NCBI RefSeq assembly: GCF_001984155.1
Contig: NZ_MTQO01000035.1
Span: 124,001 to 188,000, forward strand
Length of the DNA: 64,000 bases
Reading direction: 5' to 3'
Source: Actinosynnema sp. ALI-1.44
GTDB taxonomy: Bacteria; Actinomycetota; Actinomycetes; Mycobacteriales; Pseudonocardiaceae
Part shown: piece after piece, positions 25,478-34,468 of the stretch
How positions within the stretch are numbered: the stretch's first letter is position 1
How the letters are laid out: the number at the start of each line of letters is the position of its first letter
Made by a program: the position numbers and the translations under genes
Notes under the pieces: model-generated
Told to the model about the DNA's origin: nothing
The model's input: the letters and a program-made list of their open reading frames with translations, nothing else
The model's database searches: none

Positions 25478-26577
25478 CACTTGCCTCCAGCACTGTACTG
25501 CTGGCCCATCGCGGGCAGCGGGAGCGCCGGCCCGTCGCTCTGTGCACCGGGTTTGAGCTCAAGGCACTTCTGCGAGTTCGCACCAGTCACAGGTGCGACG
25601 TTGCACGCGACCATCGAACCGGGGTCGTAGTACTCCAGCAGGAGTGTGCGTGTTTCCAGCGCACCGGTCTGCGGGTTGACCGCGTTGGACAGGTTCATCA
25701 CCGCGTTCGGGGCCACGTCGATCGCCTCGGCCAGCGACTTGCGCTGGTCGACGAGCACCTTCGTGATCCCGGTCAGTTTGTCCACGTTGGACTTCAGCGC
25801 GGCCCGGTTGTCCTTGATGAACCCGCGCACCTGCTCGAGCGCCGCAGCGAGCTCCGACAACGCGCCACCGAGGTCGGCCCGGTCGGCGGCCAGCGACGCC
25901 GAGACGTCCCGCAGCTGGTTGGTGAACTTGACCACCGTGGAGTCGTTGCGCGCCAGCATGGTCGTGAACTTCTGCAGGCCGTCGACCGTGCCGAAGAGCT
26001 GGTCCTTGGCACCGGCCAGGGTCCGTGACGCCTCGGCGAACTGTTTGATCGTGTCACCGATCAGCGCGCCGTTGCCCTTGGTGTTCGCGGCCATCACGTC
26101 GAGCAGCCTGGACAGGTCGCCCTTGGCGTTGGCGCCGTCCGGGCCGAGAGCGGTCGACAACTTGCTGAGGCTCTTGTAGAGCTCGTCCAACTCGACCGGG
26201 GTAATGGTCCGTTCGACCGGAATCACCGTGCCGGACTGCATCCGCGCACCACCTGCGTACGCGGGCGCGAGCTGCACGAACCGGTCGCTGACCAGGCTGG
26301 GCGCCACCACGACGGCGGACGCGTTCGCGGGGACCGCCCGGTCGGAGTCGACCGACATCTCCACCCGCACCTGCTTGCCCGCCGGGGTGACCTCGTCGAC
26401 CGTGCCGACCGGGATCCCGAGTACCCGCACGGTCGAGCCTTCGTAGAGCCCGACGGCCGTGTTGAAGTACGCGGTGATCTTCGTCCCGCCGGAGGGCCGG
26501 AAGACGAGGTAGGTCACCGCCGTCAGCACCAGCGCGACCACCGAGATGATGGTCAGAGCCCGCAGTCCCCGTGTCAT
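25477..26577 (-). CDS. mceD: MCE-family protein MceD
   Basis: 366 aa. Transmembrane helix at 8-27 (LTIISVVALVLTAVTYLVF), MlaD domain about 35-110 (GLYEGSTVRVLGIPVGTVDE, LVSDRFVQLAP), helical region with TIKQFAEASRTLAGAKDQL, and a C-terminal tail with two cysteines (VACNVAPV, SQKCLEL). ATG overlaps the mceC stop (ATGA). Confidence 0.92.
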   Translation of the reverse strand: MTRGLRALTIISVVALVLTAVTYLVFRPSGGTKITAYFNTAVGLYEGSTVRVLGIPVGTVDEVTPAGKQVRVEMSVDSDRAVPANASAVVVAPSLVSDRFVQLAPAYAGGARMQSGTVIPVERTITPVELDELYKSLSKLSTALGPDGANAKGDLSRLLDVMAANTKGNGALIGDTIKQFAEASRTLAGAKDQLFGTVDGLQKFTTMLARNDSTVVKFTNQLRDVSASLAADRADLGGALSELAAALEQVRGFIKDNRAALKSNVDKLTGITKVLVDQRKSLAEAIDVAPNAVMNLSNAVNPQTGALETRTLLLEYYDPGSMVACNVAPVTGANSQKCLELKPGAQSDGPALPLPAMGQQYSAGGK

Positions 26578-27584
26578 TTCGACCCCTTCGGCGGAATGCA
26601 GTTCCCGTTGGTCGGATCGGTGTCCGGCGGCGAGCCGACCGGCGCGACCAGGCCGCACACGTACATGTCCAGCCACCTGCCGTTGCCGCCCGCGTTGCCG
26701 AGCAGCCGGTAGTACGGGCCGGCCATCTGCAGGCTCCGGTTCAGGTTGTCCTGGTTGCGTTGCAGGATCGTGTTGACGCGGTCCAGCTGTTCCAGCGCGG
26801 GACGCAGGGTCGCGGTGTTGTCGGCGACCAGGCCGGACAGCTGCGCGGCCAGTTCCCGCGTCCCGGCCAGCAGCGAGCTGATCGAGTCACGCCGTTTCCT
26901 GATCTCGCCGAGCAGCAGTTCGCCGTCCTCGAGCAGCTTCTCCACCTGCTGGTCCCGGTCGGCGAAGACCTTGCTGATCTCGTGGGTGTTGGCGAACAGC
27001 TTGGCCAGTTCCTGGTCACGCGTGGAGATCGTCTTCGACAGCGCCGACAGGCCCTGCAACGCCGACCGGATCTCCTGCGGCGAGTCCTGGAACGTGTCCG
27101 CGAGCACCCCGAGCGATTCGGCGAGCTTGTTCGTGTCGATCTCGGTGACGGTGTTGGCGAGCTGGTCGAAGACCTGGTTGATGTCGTACGGCGATGCCGT
27201 TCGGCCGATCGGGATCGGCTTGTCCGGGTCCTGCTCGGCGTCGCCGAGCGGGTCGACCGCGAGGTACTTCGAGCCGAGCAGGGTCTTGATCCGGATCGCC
27301 ACCGTGCTCTTGTCGCCGATCCACGCGTCCTTGACGCGGAACCGCACCTTGATGTGGTCGCCTTCCAGGTCCACTTCCTTGACCGTGCCGATCTTCACGC
27401 CCGCCGCGCGCACCTCGGTACCGGAGATCAGCCCGGCCGCCTCGGTGAACTGCGCGGTGTACGTCCGGCCGCCGCCGATGATCGGCAGGTCGTCGGAGTA
27501 GAACGCGGTCAGCCCGATCAGGCTGAGCACCACGATGCTGACCGCGCCGACGACCGCCTGGTTTCGCTCCTGGAATGACCTCAT
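26574..27584 (-). CDS. mceC: MCE-family protein MceC
   Basis: 336 aa. Transmembrane helix at 11-30 (VGAVSIVVLSLIGLTAFYSD), MlaD domain about 38-118 (TEVRAAGVKIGTVKEVDLEG, TLLGSKYLAVDPLG), then a helical needle domain (LFANTHEISKVFADRDQQVE). The C-terminus carries paired cysteines (MYVCGLVAPV, NGNCIPPKG). GAGGTG upstream of the ATG, which overlaps mceB by one base. Confidence 0.92.
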   Translation of the reverse strand: MRSFQERNQAVVGAVSIVVLSLIGLTAFYSDDLPIIGGGRTYTAQFTEAAGLISGTEVRAAGVKIGTVKEVDLEGDHIKVRFRVKDAWIGDKSTVAIRIKTLLGSKYLAVDPLGDAEQDPDKPIPIGRTASPYDINQVFDQLANTVTEIDTNKLAESLGVLADTFQDSPQEIRSALQGLSALSKTISTRDQELAKLFANTHEISKVFADRDQQVEKLLEDGELLLGEIRKRRDSISSLLAGTRELAAQLSGLVADNTATLRPALEQLDRVNTILQRNQDNLNRSLQMAGPYYRLLGNAGGNGRWLDMYVCGLVAPVGSPPDTDPTNGNCIPPKGSK

Positions 27585-28597
27585 CACTTGCACCTCGGCT
27601 GGGTCACAGGAATGCCCGCGGCCATCGGCATCGGCAGCGGTGTCCCGGTCTGCGCCGAACACAGGAACGTGTTCAGCCACGAGCCGTAGCTGAACGCCCG
27701 GCCGATCGTCTCCATCTTCACCGGCAGGTTCCGCAGCGCCTGGTCCACGGTTTTCTCGTTGTCCGCCAGGTTCTTGGCCACCTGCCCGAGCGCGGTCATG
27801 CTGTCCTTGAGCGGTGCCCGGCCCTCTTCGAGCAGGCCCGCGGTCGCACCCGCCAGTTCGTCGAGCGAACTGATCGCCTCGCCGATCGGCTGGCGGTCCT
27901 TGGCGAACCCGGTGACGAACTGCTGCAGGGTGGTGATCAGGCCGCCGAGTTCGTCGCTGTGCTCGTTCACGGTGTCCAGCACCTGGTTGAGGTTGCCGAT
28001 CACCTCACCGATCACTTGGTCCTTCTCCGCCAGCGTCGACGTGAGCGACGCCGTGTGCCGCAGCAGGTTCTCCACGGTGCCGCCCTCACCCTGCAGCACC
28101 TGGATGATCTCGTGGGAGAGCTTGTTGACGTCGTCCGGCGACAGGGCCTGGAACAGCGGCTTGAACCCGTTGAACAGCACCGTCAGGTCGAGCGCGGGTT
28201 TGGTGCGCTGCAGCGGGATCTCCGACCCGGGGTCGAGGATCCCGCCGACCGGGCCGACGCCGCGGTCCAGCGAGATGTAGCGCTGCCCGATCATGTTGCG
28301 GTACTTGATGGTCGCCGTCACCGACACCGGCAGCCTGCGCCGCGCGTCGACGGTGAACGCCACCTTCGCGACGCGCCTGTCGATCAGGTCGATGGTCTCC
28401 ACCTGGCCGACGCGGACACCGGCGATGCGCACGTCGTCACCGACCGACAGCGAGGTCACGTCGGTGAACCTGGCCGTGTAGTCCTCGGACGGCCGCAGGT
28501 CGACGTTGGCGATGGTCAGGCCGAGCAGACCGGTCGACGCGACCGTGACGATCGCGAACAGGATCACCTTCACCAAGGGCGCGGCGAGACTCCTCAT
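27584..28597 (-). CDS. mceB: MCE-family protein MceB
   Basis: 337 aa. Transmembrane helix about 8-28 (VKVILFAIVTVASTGLLGLT), MlaD domain about 35-115 (VGDDVRIAGVRVGQVETIDL, NMIGQRYISLDRG), helical middle region and a C-terminal FLCSAQTGTP...TQPRCK with two cysteines. ATG 28597 follows GGAGGTG and overlaps mceA by 4 bases. Confidence 0.92.
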   Translation of the reverse strand: MRSLAAPLVKVILFAIVTVASTGLLGLTIANVDLRPSEDYTARFTDVTSLSVGDDVRIAGVRVGQVETIDLIDRRVAKVAFTVDARRRLPVSVTATIKYRNMIGQRYISLDRGVGPVGGILDPGSEIPLQRTKPALDLTVLFNGFKPLFQALSPDDVNKLSHEIIQVLQGEGGTVENLLRHTASLTSTLAEKDQVIGEVIGNLNQVLDTVNEHSDELGGLITTLQQFVTGFAKDRQPIGEAISSLDELAGATAGLLEEGRAPLKDSMTALGQVAKNLADNEKTVDQALRNLPVKMETIGRAFSYGSWLNTFLCSAQTGTPLPMPMAAGIPVTQPRCK

Positions 28598-29781
28598 CGG
28601 ACGGTCACCTCCGCGCCCCGGTACAGCGGGCCGACCAGCAGGCTGCCCCACGCGGGCATGTCGTCGCCGAGCATCACGCCGAGCGCGTCCCGTTCGGCGG
28701 GCGAGTTCGGCAACGGGTCCAGCGCGGCGGGGTGGAACGCGGGCGCGCCGGGCCCGAGGCAGCGCGGACCGGGCTTGTCGCCGTACTTCGGGTCGTCGCG
28801 GGGTGAGACGTACTTGCCGCGGCTGGGCGCGACCTTCAGGTCCACGTGCAGGCCGCCGCCTTCGAACGCCTTGTCCACTCTCGGTTTGAAGTCCGCGACC
28901 GCGGTCAGCATGCACGCGTACTGCGGCGCGTACTTGGCCAGCAGTTCGAGGGTCGCCCTGCTCTCGTCGGCCAGTTCGATGATGGTGTTCTTGTTGGTCG
29001 TCAGGAACTTCGTCATGTCGTTGCTCGCGCTGCCCAGCGTCTTGTACAGCGTGATCAGCGAGGTTCGTTGGTCCACGATGGTCTTGCTGGTGACGGTGAA
29101 GTCCGACAGCGCCTGCAGGAAGTCGCTCGCGGCGGCGTCGTAGGTGTCCGCGACCGACGCGAACCTGCTGATGTCCTGTTTGATCTGCGGCAGCTGCGGG
29201 TTCAGCTCGCCGACGTACTGTCCTACTTGGACGAGTGTGTCGCCGAGCTTGTCACCCCGGCCGTCCAACGCCTGCGACAGGGCGGTGAGCATCTCGGAGA
29301 GCTTCTCCGGCCGGACGGACTGCAGCAGCGGCAACAGGTTGTTGAGAACCTGTTCCATCTCCACGCCCGCCGCGGACTTGTCGTGGTTGATCCAATCGCC
29401 GCCTGCCAGCTTGCCGCTCGGGTGTTCCGGCAGGGTCAGGCTGACGTAGCGCTCACCGAACAGCGTCTTCGGCAGCAGCCGCGCGGTCACGTTGGCCGGG
29501 ATGCGGTCGAGCGTGCCGGGGTCCATCGTCAGCGTCAGGATCGCGCCGTCGCCGTGGCTTTCCACCGAGCGGACCCGGCCGACGTTGATACCGCGGAGTT
29601 TCACGTCCGCGTCGGCCGACATCTGGTTGCCCACCTGGCTGGTGCGCAGGGTGACGGTCGGGTCGTCGGAGAACGCGTCGGCGTAGATCGCCACCGTGAA
29701 CGCGAGGAAGCTCGCCACGATGACGACGTAGACCAGCCCCAGCAGGCGCATGCTGGTCAGCTGGTGGCGTTCCTTGCTCAT
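28594..29781 (-). CDS. mceA: MCE-family protein MceA
   Basis: 395 aa. Transmembrane helix 12-32 (LLGLVYVVIVASFLAFTVAI), MlaD domain about 40-120 (ADVKLRGINVGRVRSVESHG, TLFGERYVSLTLP), DUF3407-type helical region, Pro-rich C-terminal tail (DPKYGDKPGPRCLGPGAPAF). First of the six MCE subunits. GAGGATCGCGGG precedes the ATG, which overlaps the yrbE stop by 4 bases. Confidence 0.93.
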   Translation of the reverse strand: MSKERHQLTSMRLLGLVYVVIVASFLAFTVAIYADAFSDDPTVTLRTSQVGNQMSADADVKLRGINVGRVRSVESHGDGAILTLTMDPGTLDRIPANVTARLLPKTLFGERYVSLTLPEHPSGKLAGGDWINHDKSAAGVEMEQVLNNLLPLLQSVRPEKLSEMLTALSQALDGRGDKLGDTLVQVGQYVGELNPQLPQIKQDISRFASVADTYDAAASDFLQALSDFTVTSKTIVDQRTSLITLYKTLGSASNDMTKFLTTNKNTIIELADESRATLELLAKYAPQYACMLTAVADFKPRVDKAFEGGGLHVDLKVAPSRGKYVSPRDDPKYGDKPGPRCLGPGAPAFHPAALDPLPNSPAERDALGVMLGDDMPAWGSLLVGPLYRGAEVTVR

Positions 29782-30590
29782 CCCGCGATCCTCACCGTCG
29801 TCTCGGTGCCCCAGATGGCCAGGCTGAGGAAGAAGTCCAGGATGCTGATCGTCACGATCGACCAGCGCACCGCACGGCCCACCGCCAGGCCGACGCCCGC
29901 GGGGCCACCGGTGGCGCGGTAGCCGTAGTAGCAGTGCGCCAGGATCACCGCGACGCTGAAGACGATCACTTTCAGGAACGACCAGAGCACGTCTTCCGGC
30001 GGCAGGAACAGCGTGAAGTAGTGGTCGTAGGTACCAGCCGACTGTTCGTAGAACTCGACGGTGATCGTGCGGGCGGCCAGGTACGAGGTCAGCAGGCCGA
30101 TCACGTACAGCGGGATGATGGCGATGAACCCGGCGATCACGCGGCAGGTGACCAGGTACGGCAGGCTCGGCACGCCCATCGTCTCCAGCGCGTCGATCTC
30201 CTCGGAGATCCGCATCGCGCCCAGCTGCGCGGTGAACCCGGCACCGACCGTGGCCGACAGGGCGAGCCCGGCGACCAGTGGCGCGATCTCGCGCGTGTTG
30301 AAGTACGCCGAGAGGAACCCGGCGAACGCCGACGTGCCGACCTGGTTGAGCGCGGAGAAACCCTGGAGGCCGACGACCGTGCCGGTGAACACCGACATGC
30401 CGACCATCACGCCGATGGTGCCGCCGATCACCGCGAGCGCGCCGCTGCCGAAGCTGACCTCCGACAGCAGCCGCACGATCTCGCGCAGGTAGCGCCGGGA
30501 GGCGCGCGGGATCCACAGCAACGCCTTGGTGTAGAAGGAGAGCTGGTCGCCCAGTCTGCCGAACTGGTCGAGCTGGCGTTCCATCACCAT
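29778..30590 (-). CDS. yrbEB: YrbE/MlaE-family permease, second subunit
   Basis: 270 aa, about five transmembrane helices (GALAVIGGTIGVMVGMSVF, PLVAGLALSATVGAGFTAQL, VIAGFIAIIPLYVIGLLTSY, VIVFSVAVILAHCYYGY). The MlaE signature LGAMRISEEIDALETMGV is clear. Together with YrbEA it forms the permease driven by an MceG-type ATPase, which is not encoded in this window. ATG 30590 has AAGGGG upstream. Confidence 0.93.
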   Translation of the reverse strand: MVMERQLDQFGRLGDQLSFYTKALLWIPRASRRYLREIVRLLSEVSFGSGALAVIGGTIGVMVGMSVFTGTVVGLQGFSALNQVGTSAFAGFLSAYFNTREIAPLVAGLALSATVGAGFTAQLGAMRISEEIDALETMGVPSLPYLVTCRVIAGFIAIIPLYVIGLLTSYLAARTITVEFYEQSAGTYDHYFTLFLPPEDVLWSFLKVIVFSVAVILAHCYYGYRATGGPAGVGLAVGRAVRWSIVTISILDFFLSLAIWGTETTVRIAG

Positions 30591-30592
30591 CG

Positions 30593-31381
30593 CTACAGCC
30601 CCTTCCGCGGAACGACCTGCAGGTAAATGGTGGTCAGGACGAAGTTGAGGAAGAACAGCAGCAGGAACGTGATCACCACGGCCTGGTTGACCGCGTCCCC
30701 GACGCCCTTCGGGCCGCCCTTGGGGTTGAGGCCGCGGTAGGCGGCGACGACACCGGCGACGAACCCGAACAGCACCGCCTTGATCTCGCTGATCCACAGG
30801 TCCGGCAGCTGCGCCAGCGCGGAGAACGTGGCCAGGTAGGCGCCCGGGGTCCCGCCCTGCAGGATCACGTTGAAGAAGTAGCCGCCGAGCACACCGACCA
30901 CGCTGACCATTCCGTTGAGCAGCACGCAGATCACGATCGAGGCGTACACGCGCGGCACGACGAGGCGCTGGATCGGCGAGACGGCCAACACCTCCATCGC
31001 GTCGATCTCCTCGCGGATCTTGCGCGAGCCGAGGTCGGCGCACATCGCCGAGCCGCCCGCACCCGCGATCAGCAGCGCGGTGATGATCGGGCTGGCCTGC
31101 TGGATCACCGCGAGCACGCTCGCCGATCCGGTGAACGACTGCGCACCGATCTGCTTGGTCAGCGAGCCCAGCTGCAGCGCGATCACGCCACCGAACGGGA
31201 TCGCCACCAGCGCGGCGGGCAGGATCGTCACCGAGATGATGAACCAGCACTGCTGGATGAACTCGCGGAACTGGAAGGGCCGCCGGAAGGTCATCCGGAA
31301 CACTTCCAGGCCGAGCGAGCAGAGCCTGCCGACCTCACGCAAACCGTTGAGGCCCTTCGTGGCGAACTGCGGTGTGGCCAC
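30593..31381 (-). CDS. yrbEA: YrbE/MlaE-family permease, first subunit
   Basis: 262 aa with five or six membrane helices (ISVTILPAALVAIPFGGVIA, ITALLIAGAGGSAMCADLG, IVICVLLNGMVSVVGVLGGY, VVITFLLLFFLNFVLTTIYL). MlaE signature SRKIREEIDAMEVLAVSPI. GTG start with AGGAGG upstream, only 3 bases after the secreted 464-aa protein gene, so that protein is part of the same transcript. Confidence 0.93.
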   Translation of the reverse strand: MATPQFATKGLNGLREVGRLCSLGLEVFRMTFRRPFQFREFIQQCWFIISVTILPAALVAIPFGGVIALQLGSLTKQIGAQSFTGSASVLAVIQQASPIITALLIAGAGGSAMCADLGSRKIREEIDAMEVLAVSPIQRLVVPRVYASIVICVLLNGMVSVVGVLGGYFFNVILQGGTPGAYLATFSALAQLPDLWISEIKAVLFGFVAGVVAAYRGLNPKGGPKGVGDAVNQAVVITFLLLFFLNFVLTTIYLQVVPRKGL

Positions 31382-31384
31382 GAC

Positions 31385-32779
31385 CTACCGCCTCCTCTGC
31401 TGCGACGGCGGTACGCATTTCTGGTCCGGCGGGTCGCAGTTGACCAGCGCGCCGAACGTGAGCTTGAGGTGGTTGCCCGGACCGGAGATCATCCCGGTGA
31501 GCAACGGGTCGAGGTCCTCGGTCACTCCGCAGCCGTCGTACGGCGGGATGGTGATGTCGGTTTCCATCGTGCCGCCGTCGAAGATCGTCCACTCCTCCGG
31601 CTTGGACTTCAAGTTGATCACGGTGGGCTCGACGGTCTTGCACCTGTCGCCGACCGGCAGCGGGGTGCCGTTCACCTTCGTGTCGCTGAGCTTGAGGTCG
31701 GTCTTGGCCACGCCGGTGAAGACGCCGTTCTTGACCCGCCCCTCGGCGCGGCCGACCGGGATGACCGTGGCGACTGCGGTCACCGGCACGAAGCCGAACG
31801 TGACGAACGAACCGGGGGCGGGCGGCCAGACCAGGTCGCCGAACACGGCGCCGCAGTCGACCATCTCCTCGCCGTTCATCTCCCACCAGAAGTACAGCTG
31901 CGAGCTGAGGTAGCCCGGCCCGAAGTCGATGTGGCCCTTGAGCTTGCGCACGTCGGCACGGCCCGACAGCGGGTAGTAGACCCAGAAGTTGTACGCGTCG
32001 GGCGGAACGTCCTTGCAGAACTCCGGTTCCTCCGCCGCGTTGCGCTGTGGCTTCTTGCCGCGCACAGTCGGCTTCTGCGTGCCCTGCGGGCTTTGTGGTG
32101 ACGCGCCAGGAGCGGTGGGCTGCCCGCTGGCCGAAGTGGACGGTTTCGACGTGGTGACCGTCGTCGGGGGCGGGTTGAGCACCACGACCGTCCCGAGTGC
32201 GGTGTCCTGTCCCTGGTCGAGCGCGCACCCAGCGGGCGCGACCGGCTTGCCTGGGTCCTCTTCCCGCGTCTTGGGTCGCACCAACAGCATCTCGAGCGCG
32301 CCGAGGGTGAGGATCACTTTGCCTGGCTTGTCCGTCTTGAACTCGGTGCCGGGCTTCAGCACCTGTTCGACGACGACGGCACCGTCCTCGGCGGGCAGCG
32401 TGGTCACCGGTAGCTGTCCGGTCGCGGCCAGCACCTTGTCACCGGACTTGACCTGAACGCCCATGATCCCCTCAAGGGAGGAGACCAGTTTCTCCTTGAG
32501 CGCCTTGACCGTCTCGGCCGGGAACGTGACCTTGAGCTTGACGTCCTTCGGCTGCACCGGCGTTCCGGTCGGCACGGACGCGGGCAGCGTCAGTGCCAGC
32601 TCGGCCGTGATCGCCTGGTTGCCGACCGGGTCGATGTCACACGTCGCGCGGATCGGTTTGACCACACGGGTGTCCGCAGCGACCTGGTCACCCCCGGCCG
32701 CTGTGACCATTGTCGGTGGCGCGGCGATCGTCACCGCCGCCAACATCACGGCCAGACCGGCACGTTTTCGGTGCGACAA
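31385..32779 (-). CDS. Secreted two-domain protein leading the Mce operon (DUF6801-like N-terminus)
   Basis: 464 aa. Signal peptide to about residue 28. Residues about 43-195 resemble a DUF6801 unit (ATCDIDPVGNQAITAELALT ... PAGCALDQGQ). A Thr/Ser/Pro/Gln linker (about 205-255) leads to a C-terminal domain (PPDAYNFWVYYPLSGRADVR, YFWWEMNGEEMVDCGAVFGD, DITIPPYDGCGV) whose end matches the secreted protein at 21466-22053. Placed 3 bases before yrbEA, it is a candidate extracellular cargo-binding component of the Mce system; this is inference from linkage. Confidence 0.82.
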   Translation of the reverse strand: MSHRKRAGLAVMLAAVTIAAPPTMVTAAGGDQVAADTRVVKPIRATCDIDPVGNQAITAELALTLPASVPTGTPVQPKDVKLKVTFPAETVKALKEKLVSSLEGIMGVQVKSGDKVLAATGQLPVTTLPAEDGAVVVEQVLKPGTEFKTDKPGKVILTLGALEMLLVRPKTREEDPGKPVAPAGCALDQGQDTALGTVVVLNPPPTTVTTSKPSTSASGQPTAPGASPQSPQGTQKPTVRGKKPQRNAAEEPEFCKDVPPDAYNFWVYYPLSGRADVRKLKGHIDFGPGYLSSQLYFWWEMNGEEMVDCGAVFGDLVWPPAPGSFVTFGFVPVTAVATVIPVGRAEGRVKNGVFTGVAKTDLKLSDTKVNGTPLPVGDRCKTVEPTVINLKSKPEEWTIFDGGTMETDITIPPYDGCGVTEDLDPLLTGMISGPGNHLKLTFGALVNCDPPDQKCVPPSQQRRR

Positions 32780-32871
32780 GGTGACTCCTGTGCTGCGCGG
32801 CGGAACTTCTACGGCTGAGCGGCGTGGCCTGGAGTACTTCGTCTCCGGTGGCCACGCCGCCGCTGGGTTGG

Positions 32872-34017
32872 TCAGCTGAACACGATGGCGCCGAGCCCCG
32901 CGTCCTGGCCGGGGTTCAGCGTGCAGGGTGCGTCGAACGTGCCAAGGTCGGTCGGCGTGCCGTCGGCCTTGAGCGGGGTGAACGTGCCGTTCAACTGCGG
33001 ACCGGCACCGAGGGCGAGTGTTCCAGCGGCACCGACGGTGACACTGGGGGTGTTGAGCGAGATGGGGGCAGTCAGCTCACCGGAGGCGGGCACGTTCGTG
33101 GACGGAACCGTGCCGGGAATGCCGATGGCGATCGACGTGCCGTTGTAGGAGTTGGTGACGTCAGCGACGGCCTTGCCCCCAACCGTTGCCGCGCCGTGGT
33201 TGCGCAGGGCGTCCACGACGTTCGCGGGCAGCGTGGCAGCGATGCTCGCTGTCGGCTGCACGCGGGTGTTCACCGTTCCTGTTGCCGGGATCGTGCCCTG
33301 GACCCGGCCGGAGACGTTCACCGCACCGACCTCGGGGAAGGTGCAGCTGTAGGTCAGCGTCTTGTCGAACGGCTGCGCCGGGGCGGTGCCCGTCGACGGC
33401 GGGGTGACATTGCTGCCGGTGACCGGGACCGAGGCGAGTGAACGGTCCTGCGGCGGTGTGGTCGCCTTCACCGAGCAGGGAACATTCAGAATGCCGAGAG
33501 CGGTCGGCGTTCCGTCCGCCTTGCGAGTGTCGACTTTGGCGGTGAATACCGCACCCGCGGCCAGGCTGACGGTGCCGGCTTTGTAAACGATCAAACTCGG
33601 AGTCGGACCCTGAATGTCGACCGGCATGGTGCCGGAAGGCGGCACGGTCTGCTTCGCGATTTTCAGGCCGGGAATTCCGATGGTCATGTTTTTGCCGTCA
33701 TAAGCGGCGTCCACATCCGCGGTTGCGGTCCCCTCGGTTGTGGCGGTTTGGAACGACCGCAGGGCATTCACAATAGGCGCACTCAAGGTCGCGGTGATCT
33801 TGAGGTCGCTATTGACGATTCGGGCGCCGGTCGTCCCGGAGTCCGGAATGGTGATCTTCACTGTCGCGGCGACGTCCTGCTGGCCGACCAGCGGGAAGGC
33901 ACATCTGTAAGTGAGGTTCTTGGTCACCTCTCCTAACGCGGTGGCTGCCTGTGCGCTGGCTACGAACCCACCAGCAGCCAAAGCAGCGACGGCAACAACG
34001 GCGGCACTGCGTCTCAT
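32872..34017 (-). CDS. Secreted protein with two tandem DUF6801 domains
   Basis: 381 aa. Signal peptide 1-24 (AALAAGGFVASAQAATA). Two tandem units of about 145 residues: the first begins LTYRCAFPLVGQQDV and ends LGILNVPCSVK, the second begins LTYSCTFPEVGAVNV and ends LGTFDAPCTLN; each has AYDGKNMTIGIPG / SYNGTSIAIGIPG and LKADGTPTDLG-like segments and one cysteine pair. DUF6801 proteins are actinobacterial envelope proteins of unknown role. It is 92 bases upstream of the 464-aa gene, and probably first in the Mce operon. Confidence 0.85.
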   Translation of the reverse strand: MRRSAAVVAVAALAAGGFVASAQAATALGEVTKNLTYRCAFPLVGQQDVAATVKITIPDSGTTGARIVNSDLKITATLSAPIVNALRSFQTATTEGTATADVDAAYDGKNMTIGIPGLKIAKQTVPPSGTMPVDIQGPTPSLIVYKAGTVSLAAGAVFTAKVDTRKADGTPTALGILNVPCSVKATTPPQDRSLASVPVTGSNVTPPSTGTAPAQPFDKTLTYSCTFPEVGAVNVSGRVQGTIPATGTVNTRVQPTASIAATLPANVVDALRNHGAATVGGKAVADVTNSYNGTSIAIGIPGTVPSTNVPASGELTAPISLNTPSVTVGAAGTLALGAGPQLNGTFTPLKADGTPTDLGTFDAPCTLNPGQDAGLGAIVFS

Positions 34018-34468
34018 TTACCTACCTCCTCGGGCTCCCGCCGACAGGGCGGCGAGAACAGGTGGCTTTGATTCACGCGGCAGACCTACCGCCGAGTAGG
34101 TTACTTCGGTTGACTCGCGAGTAACAAGAGGTTGTCAGACAACCTGATCCACTCCATGAAACTTGTCACCACGTAGCGGAAATCACAAGACCCACTTGTC
34201 ACCCCGCTGCGCACCTGCCGAAGTGGAGTAGACCACCGGCTGCCGTTCAGCCCAGGGTTGTCCACCGGAGGACAGCACCCGGAACGAAACTTGTCACGCG
34301 GGTGACAAGTGAGCGGGGGCCTGGTCGAATGGGCTTCACGACGTGCCACGGGGTCAGGTGAGCCGTTGACAGCAAAGGTTCCGTCAAAATATAGTGCGCG
34401 AGTTATAAAGATTGGGCGATATCACCGACGATACGACAGGTTTCTGTTGCCGCTCAAAGGACGACGCC
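34018..34468. promoter_or_regulatory. 451-bp divergent control region of the Mce locus
   Basis: No gene is seen here. It holds ACTCGCGAGT (34113-34122), AGGTTGT-CAG-ACAACCT (34129-34145), direct copies of ACTTGTCACC at 34161 and 34194, and an inverted pair ACTTGTCAC-GCGG-GTGACAAGT at 34289-34310. It separates the Mce operon from the PucR-type regulator, so these are probable binding sites for that regulator and a second factor. Confidence 0.6.
34289..34310. promoter_or_regulatory. Inverted repeat ACTTGTCAC/GTGACAAGT
   Basis: Perfect 9-bp arms with a 4-base spacer. Two further half-sites in direct orientation lie at 34161 and 34194. The repeated half-site makes this the strongest operator candidate in the Mce control region. 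Confidence 0.6.
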
